A DNA stretch of 64,000 nt from Mycobacterium sp. Aquia_216 (GTDB lineage Bacteria; Actinomycetota; Actinomycetes; Mycobacteriales; Mycobacteriaceae). Positions within the stretch are counted from its first letter, which is position 1. Each line of letters starts with the position of its first letter. The stretch lies in NCBI RefSeq assembly GCF_026723865.1, contig NZ_CP113529.1, positions 1,984,001-2,048,000 on the forward strand, in the 5' to 3' direction. Under the pieces are notes generated by a model. That model searched no databases and was not told where the DNA came from. It was given only the letters and a program-made list of their open reading frames with translations. A program made the translations under genes and the position numbers. Positions 28,830-37,612 of this stretch are shown in pieces.

Positions 28830-29147
28830 CTATGGTGAATCCGAGCGCCCAGCTCTCAAAGCTGTTGCTAAACAAGGGATAAATGCCCCAATGGCGTCAC
28901 AATCACGACCGTGATCGAATGCCGAAACCGGCTCGCCGCTGGATTCTAGGAGCCCTCTGACAGCTGGGCTGGCTACAGTTGCCCAGCGAGTTCTCGTGAT
29001 ACGGCAGTCGCTGTCGAGCGTGGCAAGAATGGAAATCCCTCTGCCGTAGAGAAATTCAACCCCGCTGAGGTCGAGGGTAGGCCGGTTGCCCCTCAATGAA
29101 GACGTGGACGTAGTCGGAGAAACGGTCGAGGCCTTCGACCGGCCCAT
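28830..29147 (-). pseudogene. STAS-domain (anti-sigma-factor antagonist-like) fragment
   Basis: In the minus frame below about 29096 the translation reads RPTLDLSGVEFLYGRGISIL, then ATVASPAVRGLLESSG, the beta-strand, DLSGV loop and final helix of a STAS domain. The upstream part of that frame is noise and there is no believable start, so the N-terminal half is lost or frameshifted. It ends at 28830. STAS proteins of this kind act in partner switching for alternative sigma factors such as SigF. Confidence 0.42.
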
Positions 29148-29169
29148 TCTGATGCTGGCAGTGTGCCTG

Positions 29170-29898
29170 TTAGTGCTCACCGGTCGAGTCGCGAAGTTGC
29201 GCCGCCGTGATGCTGCGGTATGACGGCAATTCGAAGTCGGGAAAGTACACGTTGTCGCGCTGATCGCGCACCCGCTCCAACCAGTACTTCTGATCAGCGG
29301 CCGACGTGCAGGCGTAGATCTTCGTGTACGTCGCCGCGAAGGGAAACAACAAGCCATTGCCCACTGCCTGCCAGACGGCCGCGGCCACGCCGGGGGTTTG
29401 GACGCCGCGATAGTCGTCCAGCGCGATCACGCCCCGCTTGGCGGTGTGAGTCACGGTGAGGCTGATGTCCTTGGCAACGCACTGGTAGCTGTGACAGCCG
29501 TCGATGTGGCTGAAGCGGAGTATGCGGTCTTTGAGATCGAGCTCTGATGATTCGCAGACTTCCAGCGTGGGCCGGCGAGTATGGAACCGATCCCAGTTGG
29601 TCAGGAATTGCTGCTGCTCCAGGCCCGAGTACTCCTGGCGCGGGGCCCGCGCGATGTCGGCGTGATCCATCACGGCTCCGAACAGATCGCAGATCACCAG
29701 TTCTTCCTCGTCCCGGAGGCCGTATCCCATCAAGATGGCGGACTTGCCCTGGTATGCGCCGATCTCCAGCAAGTCGCCCCTGATGTCCTCGGCTGTCTGG
29801 AGAGCCAGCAAATTGCCGAAGAGCTCAACGTCGGCCTGATAGAACCAGCCGTCGACCTGGTCCATCTCCTCGGTATAGAGGATCCAGGGATCGGTCAT
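29170..29898 (-). CDS. Class I SAM-dependent methyltransferase (Methyltransf_24-like)
   Basis: 242 residues. The SAM-binding loop is in DLLEIGAYQGKSAIL (about 42-56); VICDLFG and HIDGCHSYQCVAKDI follow, then GVIALDDYRG. This layout is seen in sugar O-methyltransferases of mycobacterial glycolipid pathways. It starts 18 bases after the GT1 gene on the same strand, so the two form an operon; the likely job is O-methylation of the sugar added by that enzyme. Acceptor unknown. Confidence 0.78.
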   Translation of the reverse strand: MTDPWILYTEEMDQVDGWFYQADVELFGNLLALQTAEDIRGDLLEIGAYQGKSAILMGYGLRDEEELVICDLFGAVMDHADIARAPRQEYSGLEQQQFLTNWDRFHTRRPTLEVCESSELDLKDRILRFSHIDGCHSYQCVAKDISLTVTHTAKRGVIALDDYRGVQTPGVAAAVWQAVGNGLLFPFAATYTKIYACTSAADQKYWLERVRDQRDNVYFPDFELPSYRSITAAQLRDSTGEH

Positions 29899-29916
29899 GA
29901 CCCGCTCCTTCGCCGT

Positions 29917-31092
29917 TCAGTCAACGTGCCCGAGACGGGCGGCATGTTCGAGGAGATCGGCGGCAGCAGTGGCACTTTCGGCGGGAGTGGCCATTTGGGC
30001 GGCGACCTCACGGGTTCGAGTGACGCATTGTGGATTAAGAATGGAGCGCAGGTCGGCGACCAGCGTATCCAGTGTTGCCTCAAAGAAGGGCCGCCCAAAG
30101 CCGACTCCAAGGTGGGTGACCGCATTGGCCCACAGTGGCTGATCGACCGAGACCGAAAGGGCCAGCGTAGGAATTCCGGCGCGTATACCTGCGAACGTGG
30201 TGCCGGGTCCGGCATGGTGGACGGCCGCGCGGCAAACCGGGAAGACGGCCGCGTGATTCACCGTGCCCACGACCTTTACGTGGTCGAAATGCGGGACATT
30301 GGTGAAATCACTCGAACCACTGCAAATCAAGGCCCGCTCGCCTAACTGCCCGCACGCCGCGCCGATCACCGCGACGGTCTCAGCAGCAGATGGAAGTCGC
30401 ACGCTGCTGCCGAAGCCGAAGTAGATCGGCGGCGTCCCTGCGGCAATCCACGACGAGACGTCATCGTCGGCCTCCGCCGGCAACGCCAGCGTCAAGCCAC
30501 CAACGAAAGGCCGCCGTAGGTCGTATTTCTTCCATTCCGCTGCCAGCCCGGGGAAGAATAGTTCGTCGTAGGCCTGGATCTCCAGGGGGCGCCGCGTCCG
30601 AGGGGCCGCTAACTCGGGCAGACCTAGCGCCCGGCGCTGGGCTGCTTCAGCGTTGTTGGTGACCAGCGGACCCGCATTTTCCGGCTCTAGTGGGAAGATG
30701 TGCAGCGCGGCCTGCGGGATGTCGTAGTACTCCGCGACGTTTGCGGCCAGCCCTTGTTCGCTGGCGTCCGTCAAGAGCAAGTCGGCCCCGTCTGCCAGCG
30801 ACTTCAGTGAGTCTCCCAACTCCGGCCAGAGTTGGGCGAGATGGGTGAAGACTTCCCACGCCGCCGTCGTGGGATGCGGCGTCTTGCCGTATTTGCGCTC
30901 GATCTCCGCGTTGTGAAGGACCTGGTCCGGGCCGTGGCCGACCGCGGTAAGCCCCACCGACTCGACGAAGCCGAGAAAGTTAGGCGGGACCGCCATGCAT
31001 ACGTCATGACCTCGACGATGCAGCTCCCGACCGATGGTCGCGCACGGCTCGATATCGCCCCGACTTCCCAAACTTGCCAGCAGAAATCTCAT
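29917..31092 (-). CDS. GT1-family (UGT-like) glycosyltransferase
   Basis: 391 residues, GT-B fold. It starts MRFLLASLGSRGDIEP, the N-terminal motif of the GtfA/Rv1524/Rv1526c group. The C-terminal donor-binding half has IYFGFGSS, VGTVNHAAVFP and AAVHHAGPGTTFAGIRAGIP (His-Ala-Gly-x-Gly-Thr). Relatives glycosylate glycopeptidolipids or phenolic glycolipids in mycobacteria. Upstream, after a 116-base gap, is a nucleotide-sugar enzyme; downstream is a methyltransferase. Acceptor and donor are not determined by the sequence. Confidence 0.87.
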   Translation of the reverse strand: MRFLLASLGSRGDIEPCATIGRELHRRGHDVCMAVPPNFLGFVESVGLTAVGHGPDQVLHNAEIERKYGKTPHPTTAAWEVFTHLAQLWPELGDSLKSLADGADLLLTDASEQGLAANVAEYYDIPQAALHIFPLEPENAGPLVTNNAEAAQRRALGLPELAAPRTRRPLEIQAYDELFFPGLAAEWKKYDLRRPFVGGLTLALPAEADDDVSSWIAAGTPPIYFGFGSSVRLPSAAETVAVIGAACGQLGERALICSGSSDFTNVPHFDHVKVVGTVNHAAVFPVCRAAVHHAGPGTTFAGIRAGIPTLALSVSVDQPLWANAVTHLGVGFGRPFFEATLDTLVADLRSILNPQCVTRTREVAAQMATPAESATAAADLLEHAARLGHVD

Positions 31093-31208
31093 CGGCTGCC
31101 GCGGTGATGGAGATGATGAGCCATAAGCCTTCCCGTTCGGGCGTCGTGGGACTGAGCAGCTTCAACGGATTCAGCCGCGACTACACGCCATATTGCCAAA
31201 CGGCGGCT

Positions 31209-32174
31209 TCACAGTGTGCCGTGAGAAGCGCCAGCTGGTGAGGCTCGGAAGTACTCGATAGTCCGGGCGGCCCCCACTTCGAAAGGGATTCGTGGACGCC
31301 AGCCGAGCCTGGACTCGGCGAGTGCGATGTCCGGCTTGCGCTTCCTCGGGTCGTCCGGCGGCAGGGCCTCGAAGACGGTCGACGAGGAGGATCCGGTCAT
31401 CTCCTTGATAATTCTTGCGATCTCAAGGACGGAATGTTCGGCGTGGCTGCCCAGGTTAACTGGTCCTGTGAAGGAGGGTTCGCTCGCGGCCATCTTCACG
31501 AGCCCGTCAACGAGATCGTCTACATAACAAAAGGAACGGGTCTGGGTGCCGTCCCCGAAGACGGTGATCGACTCTCCCCGCAGCGCCTGGACGATAAATG
31601 TGGAGATGATTCGGCCGTCCTCCGGTGCCATCCTCGGACCGTACGTATTGAAAATGCGGACGACCTTGATTCTGACGTCGTAGCGACGCGCATACTCGAG
31701 CATCAGCGTCTCCGCGACTCGTTTGCCCTCCTCGTAGCAGCCCCGCACGCCGAAGCAGTTGGCGTTGCCCCAGTAACTCTCGACCTGGGGATGGATCGTG
31801 GGATCCCCGTAGATCTCGCTGGTGGAAGCTTGCAGAATGACGGCCCCCGTCTCGCGCGCCAGTTCGAGGAGGTTTCTCGTCCCGACGAAGTTCGTCTCAA
31901 GGGTGAACAGGGGATCGCGCTGGTAGGCGCGCGGGGACCCCGGGCAAGCCAGGTTGAAGATGACGTCCAGCGGGCCCGTCGCGGCCACGCCTATCGGCTG
32001 GATGATGTCGTGCTCGACAAAGTTGAACCCCGGATCTTCCTCGAGGTGCTCGATGTTTTCGTGCCTGCCGGTGTAGAGGTTGTCCAGCCCGAGAACCTCG
32101 ATGCCGTCGCGACGAAGACGATCGCACAGGTGGGAACCCAAGAACCCGGCAGCGCCCGCGACGAGGGCTGTCAC
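31209..32174 (-). CDS. NAD-dependent nucleotide-sugar epimerase/decarboxylase (UDP-xylose synthase-like)
   Basis: 321 residues, extended SDR. GAAGFLGS at 7-14 binds NAD. LACPGSPRAYQRDP, then TSEIYGDPTIHPQ.ESYWGN and CYEEGKR (YxxxK) match UDP-glucuronate decarboxylases more closely than UDP-galactose epimerases. The predicted reaction is UDP-glucuronate to UDP-xylose. It is followed on the same strand by a glycosyltransferase and a methyltransferase, so it plausibly supplies their donor sugar. Confidence 0.82.
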   Translation of the reverse strand: MTALVAGAAGFLGSHLCDRLRRDGIEVLGLDNLYTGRHENIEHLEEDPGFNFVEHDIIQPIGVAATGPLDVIFNLACPGSPRAYQRDPLFTLETNFVGTRNLLELARETGAVILQASTSEIYGDPTIHPQVESYWGNANCFGVRGCYEEGKRVAETLMLEYARRYDVRIKVVRIFNTYGPRMAPEDGRIISTFIVQALRGESITVFGDGTQTRSFCYVDDLVDGLVKMAASEPSFTGPVNLGSHAEHSVLEIARIIKEMTGSSSSTVFEALPPDDPRKRKPDIALAESRLGWRPRIPFEVGAARTIEYFRASPAGASHGTL

Positions 32175-32279
32175 TATGTTCGTTCTCCTTATTTTCGGCC
32201 CGCGCCGACGTAGTCAGTCCTCGCCCGCAGGCGCTTAGGATCATAGTGCTGCTACCGCCGGTATCGGGAGGTGCGAGGG

Positions 32280-32861
32280 TCACGGGTCGGCCAGAGACCG
32301 AACTTGTTTACCCCAACGTCGTTGCGGGAGCGCCGCCTTTCCCGTGGGCGCGGGGACCCAGCTTCGCAAAGCTTTGCGGCCAATCAATTGACAACCATGG
32401 GTGTAGGCCAATTGCTTTGCGGCAGCGGTGAACTCCTGATTGCTCACCACGATGCTTCGCGTACACCCGTGATGACGCGCGCCCGCCACCACCTGCTGGA
32501 CGGCGGCGATACCCACCGTTTTGCCGTGCCGCTTGCACTGGATCGCCGCATACTGGCCGTCCTTTTCCGCGATCAGGTCGACGCCGTAGTCGCCGACGGC
32601 AGGGGTGAAGCTGACCCGCCAGCCTGCGCGCTGCATACGTGTGGCGACATAGTCTTCAAACTCCACGCCCTCCATCGCGTCAATCTCCCTGATGCCCGCA
32701 TCCGTCCGCAGTCGCCGCCGCGACCGACGGTAGGCCGGTTGTATCAAAGCCGCGAAAAGCAGGCCGCAAGCAGCTCCTGCTAGGCCCACTGAGACGCGAT
32801 GCGCGAAGAAACCAAGGAGCAGCCCGAAGTAGAGCGGGAGAAAGGCGAACGCCGTTTTCAT
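32280..32861 (-). CDS. Membrane-anchored Mrr-like restriction endonuclease
   Basis: 193 residues. Two hydrophobic segments (about 5-20 and 25-40) precede an Mrr_cat PD-(D/E)xK domain: EGVEFEDYV, GDYGVDLI with Asp95, and AIQCKR with Gln108 and Lys110 (Asp...QxK variant). The soluble part is typical of Mrr-type nucleases that cut modified DNA; the membrane anchor suggests action on incoming DNA, as inferred for other membrane Mrr proteins. No methylase accompanies it. It borders the toxin module. Confidence 0.78.
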   Translation of the reverse strand: MKTAFAFLPLYFGLLLGFFAHRVSVGLAGAACGLLFAALIQPAYRRSRRRLRTDAGIREIDAMEGVEFEDYVATRMQRAGWRVSFTPAVGDYGVDLIAEKDGQYAAIQCKRHGKTVGIAAVQQVVAGARHHGCTRSIVVSNQEFTAAAKQLAYTHGCQLIGRKALRSWVPAPTGKAALPQRRWGKQVRSLADP

Positions 32862-33052
32862 GGGGTGGAGAGGTCTCGCAAGCCGGCCGCGGCGGCGATG
32901 ATCGAGGGCACCCTATGCATGAGCCGATGATAGAGATGGGCAACGACAAGCAATGCCGGGCGAATGTCGTGGCGGCTACGGCGGACTGAGGTGAAGGGCG
33001 TGGCACCACAAAACGAGCTACGCTTCACCGCACCGGCGACCGAGGGGGCATC

Positions 33053-33355
33053 GTGGCTGACGAATTGGATGTCGATCTCGTTGCGCTGCACGTGGCGAGC
33101 AACCAGGTGCTGAATGCGATCGGTGAGGCCGCGGTGGACTTCGTCGGCCACGAGGACGGCTTAGCCGACGCTGCCCCGGGGTGGATTGGCTCCTCGCAGC
33201 TGGCGTTGGCTCAGGTCGCGGCCCGGTGGGAGGCCCGCCACAGCCAACACAAGCTCGTAGTGGGCGGTTTGGGTACGCACGTCGCCGAGGCGATGATCGG
33301 TTACGCCAAGAACGAGGACGCTTCGGCCCGCGCTCTCAAGTCGGTGCAGAAGTAG
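33053..33355 (+). CDS. EspC/DUF2580-type small type VII secretion substrate
   Basis: 100 residues, GTG start after GAGGGGG. Helical hairpin of WXG100-like size with Trp44-Ile-Gly46 at the turn and a C-terminal YxxxE secretion signal (Tyr84 to Glu88 in YAKNEDAS). It resembles the EspC/DUF2580 family encoded beside ESX effectors. It ends 9 bases before the toxin gene. It probably pairs with the N-terminal helical domain of that protein for export by an ESX machine encoded elsewhere. Confidence 0.75.
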   Translation: MADELDVDLVALHVASNQVLNAIGEAAVDFVGHEDGLADAAPGWIGSSQLALAQVAARWEARHSQHKLVVGGLGTHVAEAMIGYAKNEDASARALKSVQK

Positions 33356-33364
33356 GAGTAAAGG

Positions 33365-35185
33365 GTGGGGTCGCTGACTCCTGCGGACGTCAAGCGCTGG
33401 GATCTCAACGCGATCCACACGGTGTTCGAGACGGCCAGCGGACGCGCTAATACGTTGCAGCACTTGGGGGATAGCCTGCAACAAGCCCACAATGTTCTCG
33501 CCGACTGGCAAGGTGAGGCCGGGGACGCGTTTCGCGGCGACGTGGGCAAGATCCGCCGCGACATCGAGGCGGACGGCGCGGAATCCAAGCAGGTGGCGGC
33601 GGCGGTGTCGCGGGCCGAGGCCGACGTGAGCGCGTGCAAGCGTGAGCTGGACGACGTCGAACGAGCCGCCCAGGCTAACGGGTGGTTCATCACGCCCGAC
33701 TGGCGAATCGACGTCGGTGCGGCCGGGATCCCCGCCAATCGAATCGACCTCGCCACCCAGCTGCAGATATTGCAGGGCGAGCTCAACACCTGCAAGGTGC
33801 ACGCTCACACCGCCGACCACGAACTTGCCACCGCGATCGGCGCTGCCGTCGGTGCCGTCCCGCTCGATGCCGCCGGATCCCCAGGCGGTGCCGCACCGCC
33901 GCAAGGGCAGCCGCAGACCTGGAAAGACATGTTGATGCCACCTGGCGCCGCAGAGGCTCCGCCGGCCGGTGTCCCTCCGAGTGATCCATCGGCTCCCGCG
34001 GTGCCAGGAGGCAAGCCAAAGACTTGGCGAGACATGCTGCTGCCGGCTGGCGCCGCCGATCCTGGGCAGGATGGTGTTCCGCCAAAGGGTTCGCCGACTC
34101 CCGTGGCCGCCGGGCCGGGCGGGATTCCCCCGAAGGGTCCGTCGGCTCCTGCGGGTGCTGGCGGCCAGCCGCGGACGTTGAGAGACATGCTCTTGCCCGC
34201 CGGCGGCGTCCCGCTGCCTCAGCCGAGCCCGGCAGAAATGGAGAACGCTAGGGCGATAGCCCGCCGAGCCATGATTGCCGATGGTGTCCCGCCGGATCAG
34301 GTCGAGGCAAAGCTAGACGACCTCGTGGCCGGCGCTCAGCGGTGGATCGACGAGGGAGGAATTCCTCCTTACATCGCGCCAGAGCCAAAGCCCCCGCCAC
34401 CGCCGGGATTCGGCGAAGGCTTCGCTGACCGCTGGTTTGCCACCGAACAGGGCATTCATAACCTTCTTGGGGTAGGAGGACCGGGAGCACCCGGCGTATT
34501 CCAGTCGTGGCAGCAGATGCTCAGCGGCACCGTCGAGACGGCCCTAAACCCGGCGGGGGCAGCGATCGGGGAAGCGCAAAATGCGTTGAACTCGCCGAGT
34601 CCGGCCTACTTTTTGGGGGGTAAAGCTGCCGACGGCGCCATCGCCTTGCCCGGGCTGCTCTTCGGTGGGGAAGGGGCAGCGGTTAGAGCAGGTCTTCCCG
34701 CAGAAACTGTCACCGCGGGCGGTGCGCCTTTGGCCGTTGTGCGCGGCTGGCACCCCACTGGCGGCATGCCGTGGGAGGACTTCGCATCTCAGTTCGGGAC
34801 TCCAGAATTGCGCAGCTACCCTTTGAATGATGGTTTTCCATCAGGCTATGTTCCGCAGCCCGCGCACCTTCCCGAGGGCACCATCATCGACCGGTTCGGA
34901 TCCCCGCACGGCCGCTACCTTGCGCCCGATGGCACCCCTTTCGCGGATCGCGCTCTGGCGCCAGAATCGGTTGGCGGGGACTACAACCGATACATGGTGA
35001 CCGGAAAGCCACTTCCGCCGGGCTGGCAAGTCGTCGAAGGACCAGTGCAACCGTATTACGGCCAGACGCCGTCGACCGGCTCCCGTCAATACATGGTCTT
35101 GGGGCCGGACGGCGTGAAACCTAGCGTTTGGGAGCTAGTTAGGTTGGGCATATTGGACGAATATGGGCCGCCCCTTGGAAGATAA
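33365..35185 (+). CDS. Type VII secreted toxin: WXG-like N-domain, proline-rich repeats, C-terminal TNT-type NAD glycohydrolase domain
   Basis: 606 residues, GTG start with AGGAGTAAAGG upstream. Residues 1-165 are helical with Trp48-Gln-Gly50, like LXG/EspA export domains. Residues 170-350 are Pro/Gly/Ala rich with three copies of a TW(K/R)DML(L/M)P motif. About 360-460 is a Gly/Ala-rich spacer. Residues about 480-602 match the tuberculosis necrotizing toxin fold: GTIIDRFGSPHGRYLAPDG, FADRALAPES, then YNRYMVTGKPLPPGW, YYGQ, and RQYMVLG. TNT domains hydrolyse NAD+ and kill cells, as in CpnT (Rv3903c). The channel domain of CpnT is absent. The position of CpnT's catalytic His may not be conserved (SVGGDYN here); activity needs testing. 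An immunity gene overlaps its end by 23 bases. Confidence 0.8.
   Translation: MGSLTPADVKRWDLNAIHTVFETASGRANTLQHLGDSLQQAHNVLADWQGEAGDAFRGDVGKIRRDIEADGAESKQVAAAVSRAEADVSACKRELDDVERAAQANGWFITPDWRIDVGAAGIPANRIDLATQLQILQGELNTCKVHAHTADHELATAIGAAVGAVPLDAAGSPGGAAPPQGQPQTWKDMLMPPGAAEAPPAGVPPSDPSAPAVPGGKPKTWRDMLLPAGAADPGQDGVPPKGSPTPVAAGPGGIPPKGPSAPAGAGGQPRTLRDMLLPAGGVPLPQPSPAEMENARAIARRAMIADGVPPDQVEAKLDDLVAGAQRWIDEGGIPPYIAPEPKPPPPPGFGEGFADRWFATEQGIHNLLGVGGPGAPGVFQSWQQMLSGTVETALNPAGAAIGEAQNALNSPSPAYFLGGKAADGAIALPGLLFGGEGAAVRAGLPAETVTAGGAPLAVVRGWHPTGGMPWEDFASQFGTPELRSYPLNDGFPSGYVPQPAHLPEGTIIDRFGSPHGRYLAPDGTPFADRALAPESVGGDYNRYMVTGKPLPPGWQVVEGPVQPYYGQTPSTGSRQYMVLGPDGVKPSVWELVRLGILDEYGPPLGR
33908..34204 (+). 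repeat. Three in-frame protein repeats in the toxin linker
   Basis: Copies encode QPQTWKDMLMPPG (residues 182-194), KPKTWRDMLLPAG (217-229) and QPRTLRDMLLPAG (268-280), separated by Pro/Gly/Ala spacers of 22 and 38 residues. Confidence 0.8.
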
Positions 35186-35579
35186 ATCTGCGGACCTGCA
35201 AGCTGCGATAAACCGATTGTCGGAAAGGCTCGGCGTCCGACCCATCCCTATCGGCCTCCTAACAAAGGATGGCCTCAATATCTATATTGCCGATGACGGC
35301 TCGTATCACTTCACGTTCTACGAGCGAGGAACGTTGGGTTTCGACCGGGTAGGCAGCCTCGACGATCTTCTCTACTGGTACACCCAAGACGTGATCACAA
35401 ACCAAGCGGTCAAACGGGTAGGAGACCGAGAACAACGCTTTGCGTATGAGTACCAGGCGCTGAGTGATTTCAATGTTGAATGGGCTAAGAGAAATGTTCG
35501 GGAGACTGCGGCATTATTCTGCCGATACGGTCAGCCGGAGGACATATCATTGCTCCCCGACATTGGCGAACCGCTGTGA
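35163..35579 (+). CDS. Probable immunity protein for the TNT toxin (Imm61/Imm63-like)
   Basis: 138 residues. The ATG at 35163 lies inside the last codons of the toxin gene, so translation is coupled. The core DGSYHFTFYERG followed by LDDLLYWYTQDVI resembles small polymorphic-toxin immunity families (Imm61/Imm63 type). Base composition is visibly more AT-rich than the window average, a sign of horizontal transfer. By position and by analogy with IFT beside CpnT, it should bind and block the toxin in the cytoplasm. The exact family is uncertain. Confidence 0.68.
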   Translation: MGRPLEDKSADLQAAINRLSERLGVRPIPIGLLTKDGLNIYIADDGSYHFTFYERGTLGFDRVGSLDDLLYWYTQDVITNQAVKRVGDREQRFAYEYQALSDFNVEWAKRNVRETAALFCRYGQPEDISLLPDIGEPL

Positions 35580-35833
35580 TCCTCGCCTGAGTCCCTTGCG
35601 TGGTGGGCGTTCGATTTGCCCCGCCTCAAGCGACAACCGACACGTCGCGAGGCCTGTCGCTCGGAGGCGGGCACAAGTTCACGTTCTCCGCTAGCGCGCC
35701 AGTGTGGCTACTTTGACAACCGCAGGCAGCGCCGCGTCCGCAGGAGGCGACGCCCCACCGGAATTAGCGGCGTGCCCGCAGACGTTAGTAGTCCGCGAGA
35801 CGGTAGATCAACGACGGCAGGCAAGGTGTGAGC

Positions 35834-36664
35834 ATGAAGTTCGGGATCGCAACGTTCGTTAACGATGACACTATCGACACGATTTCGCTGGCACGCGCGA
35901 TCGAAGAGCGGGGTTTCGCGTCGCTGGTCATTGCAGAACACACACACATTCCGGCGAGCCGGGAGTCCGCCTACCCGCAGGGCGGCGAGCTGCCGTCAAT
36001 TTATTACCGGACCCTCGATCCGTTTGTGACGCTGGCCGCGGCGGCAGCGGTGACCTCGTCCATCGAGCTGTTCACCGGGATCGCCCTGCTGATACAACGT
36101 GATCCGATCATCACGGCCAAGGAAGCCGCCAGTATCGATCTGATCTCCGGCGGCCGCTTCGTGTTTGGCGTGGGCGCCGGCTGGAACATCGAGGAGCTGC
36201 GCGATCACGGCACCGACCCGAAGACGCGCGGCGCTCTGCTCGATGAGCGCATCGAAGCCATCAAGGCGCTGTGGACGGCCGAACCCGCTGAGTACCACGG
36301 CAAGTACGTCAACTTCGATGCTTCTTACGCGCGGCCCAAGCCGGTTCAGAAACCGCACCCGCCGATCTTCATCGGCGGCAATTCTGACGCCACGGTCAAG
36401 CGGGTGATCCGCCACGACGCCGGTTGGATATCCAACGCGCTCCCTGTGGAGCTTCTGACTAAACGCATTGATCAGCTGCGTGAGGGCAGCGGGCGCGACG
36501 TTCCACTCGCAATGTTCGGCACGCCGATCGACCCCGACTATTGGAGCGCCACCGAGGGTTTGGGTTTCGAGCGGCTCGCGCTGCTCTTGCCCACCCAGCC
36601 GCTCGACGAATCGCTTCGATTGCTCGATGACTACGCCGCGAAGGTGGGCAGCTACCGCGGTTAA
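35834..36664 (+). CDS. LLM-class F420-dependent oxidoreductase
   Basis: 276 residues from the ATG at 35834 (a GTG two codons earlier is also possible; AAGG lies upstream). It is a TIM-barrel of the luciferase-like monooxygenase family: KFGIATFVNDDTI start, SGGRFVFGVGAGWNIEE, and KPHPPIFIGGNSD, the usual F420/FMN-binding signatures. Mycobacterial members mostly use F420. Substrate unknown. It stands alone, convergent with a frameshifted gene. Confidence 0.85.
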   Translation: MKFGIATFVNDDTIDTISLARAIEERGFASLVIAEHTHIPASRESAYPQGGELPSIYYRTLDPFVTLAAAAAVTSSIELFTGIALLIQRDPIITAKEAASIDLISGGRFVFGVGAGWNIEELRDHGTDPKTRGALLDERIEAIKALWTAEPAEYHGKYVNFDASYARPKPVQKPHPPIFIGGNSDATVKRVIRHDAGWISNALPVELLTKRIDQLREGSGRDVPLAMFGTPIDPDYWSATEGLGFERLALLLPTQPLDESLRLLDDYAAKVGSYRG

Positions 36665-36677
36665 AAGGGCTGGAAGC

Positions 36678-37564
36678 TCAAGGTCGGATGATTCGACGCG
36701 CGGCACGGGCCAGTAGAGCAGGTTCGAACCGCCAGATTTCGGCATCCTCGATATCCCACGCGTAACTGGGGGTGCCATCGGTCAAGAGGTCGCGAAGCGT
36801 CGGGTGGCTCAGCTCATCCGAGGACCAGTCATAGAGCAGAACCCATCTGGGCTGGATGACTCCGACGTCGAGCATGTGACCGAAGTCGTACTCGAGTGCG
36901 ATGTACGTTTCCACGTCGTCGCCCAGCGGATAGCGGTCCGGAAGGATGCGCGACAGCGACAAGAAGATCCCGGTCATGCCCAAGCGAGGGTCACCGAGGG
37001 GTCGCCCGAACGGTGCGAGCCAGCTCAGCGCCAGTCGCGGCGCGGCCACGAGGGCGTGGGCGTAGAGCACGCGGATCAGGACGACGTTGATAAAGAACCG
37101 TTCCACCCGCGCCTCCCTACGGGCGAGTTCTTGGTTGGCCAAATAGGCCGCGGCGATTGAGGCGTTATGTGCGCGGTACCAGTTGCGTGCGGTTGGTTGC
37201 CGGATGAATTCGAGATATGTGCTGACGCGGGTGAACTCGGCACGCCCGAATACCCGAACGCGATCGCCCGGGCCTCGGCTGTGTCGCGCAACAGGGTCTC
37301 GTTCACCGCCCGCCACCATGGGATGCCCGGGCAGGAATGCTCGTGGGGGTTGAGCAGGCCGCGGCGCAGCTGCCACCCCATGAACGCCGACGCCGCGCGC
37401 CGGTAGGGCAAATAACCCCGGTCCACGCCACGCGGCACCTCGTATAGCCGACGAAGTAGCGCCAGCCGCGCCGCCGGATCGTTCCGCGCGGCGGCGACGA
37501 GCGAATGCGCGTGTTCGGCAGCCGAAACGCGCGACCCATCCGGATTGTCAAAGGGCATGTTCAC
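36678..37564 (-). pseudogene. Frameshifted conserved mycobacterial hypothetical protein
   Basis: Two overlapping minus frames join into one protein of about 295 residues. The first runs from the ATG near 37558-37564 through SCPGIPWWRAVNETLLRDTA to about 37256. The second continues GRAEFTRVSTYLEFIRQPTA to the stop at 36678. Each part has protein-like composition only on its own side of about 37245-37258. No function is recognised; it contains a moderately hydrophobic middle (FINVVLIRVLYAHALV). Either a true one-base indel or a sequencing error. Confidence 0.65.
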
Positions 37565-37612
37565 ACGCCTCCGCAGGCACCGTCGACCGTCCGACTATAT
37601 TTGCGCCGCGAC

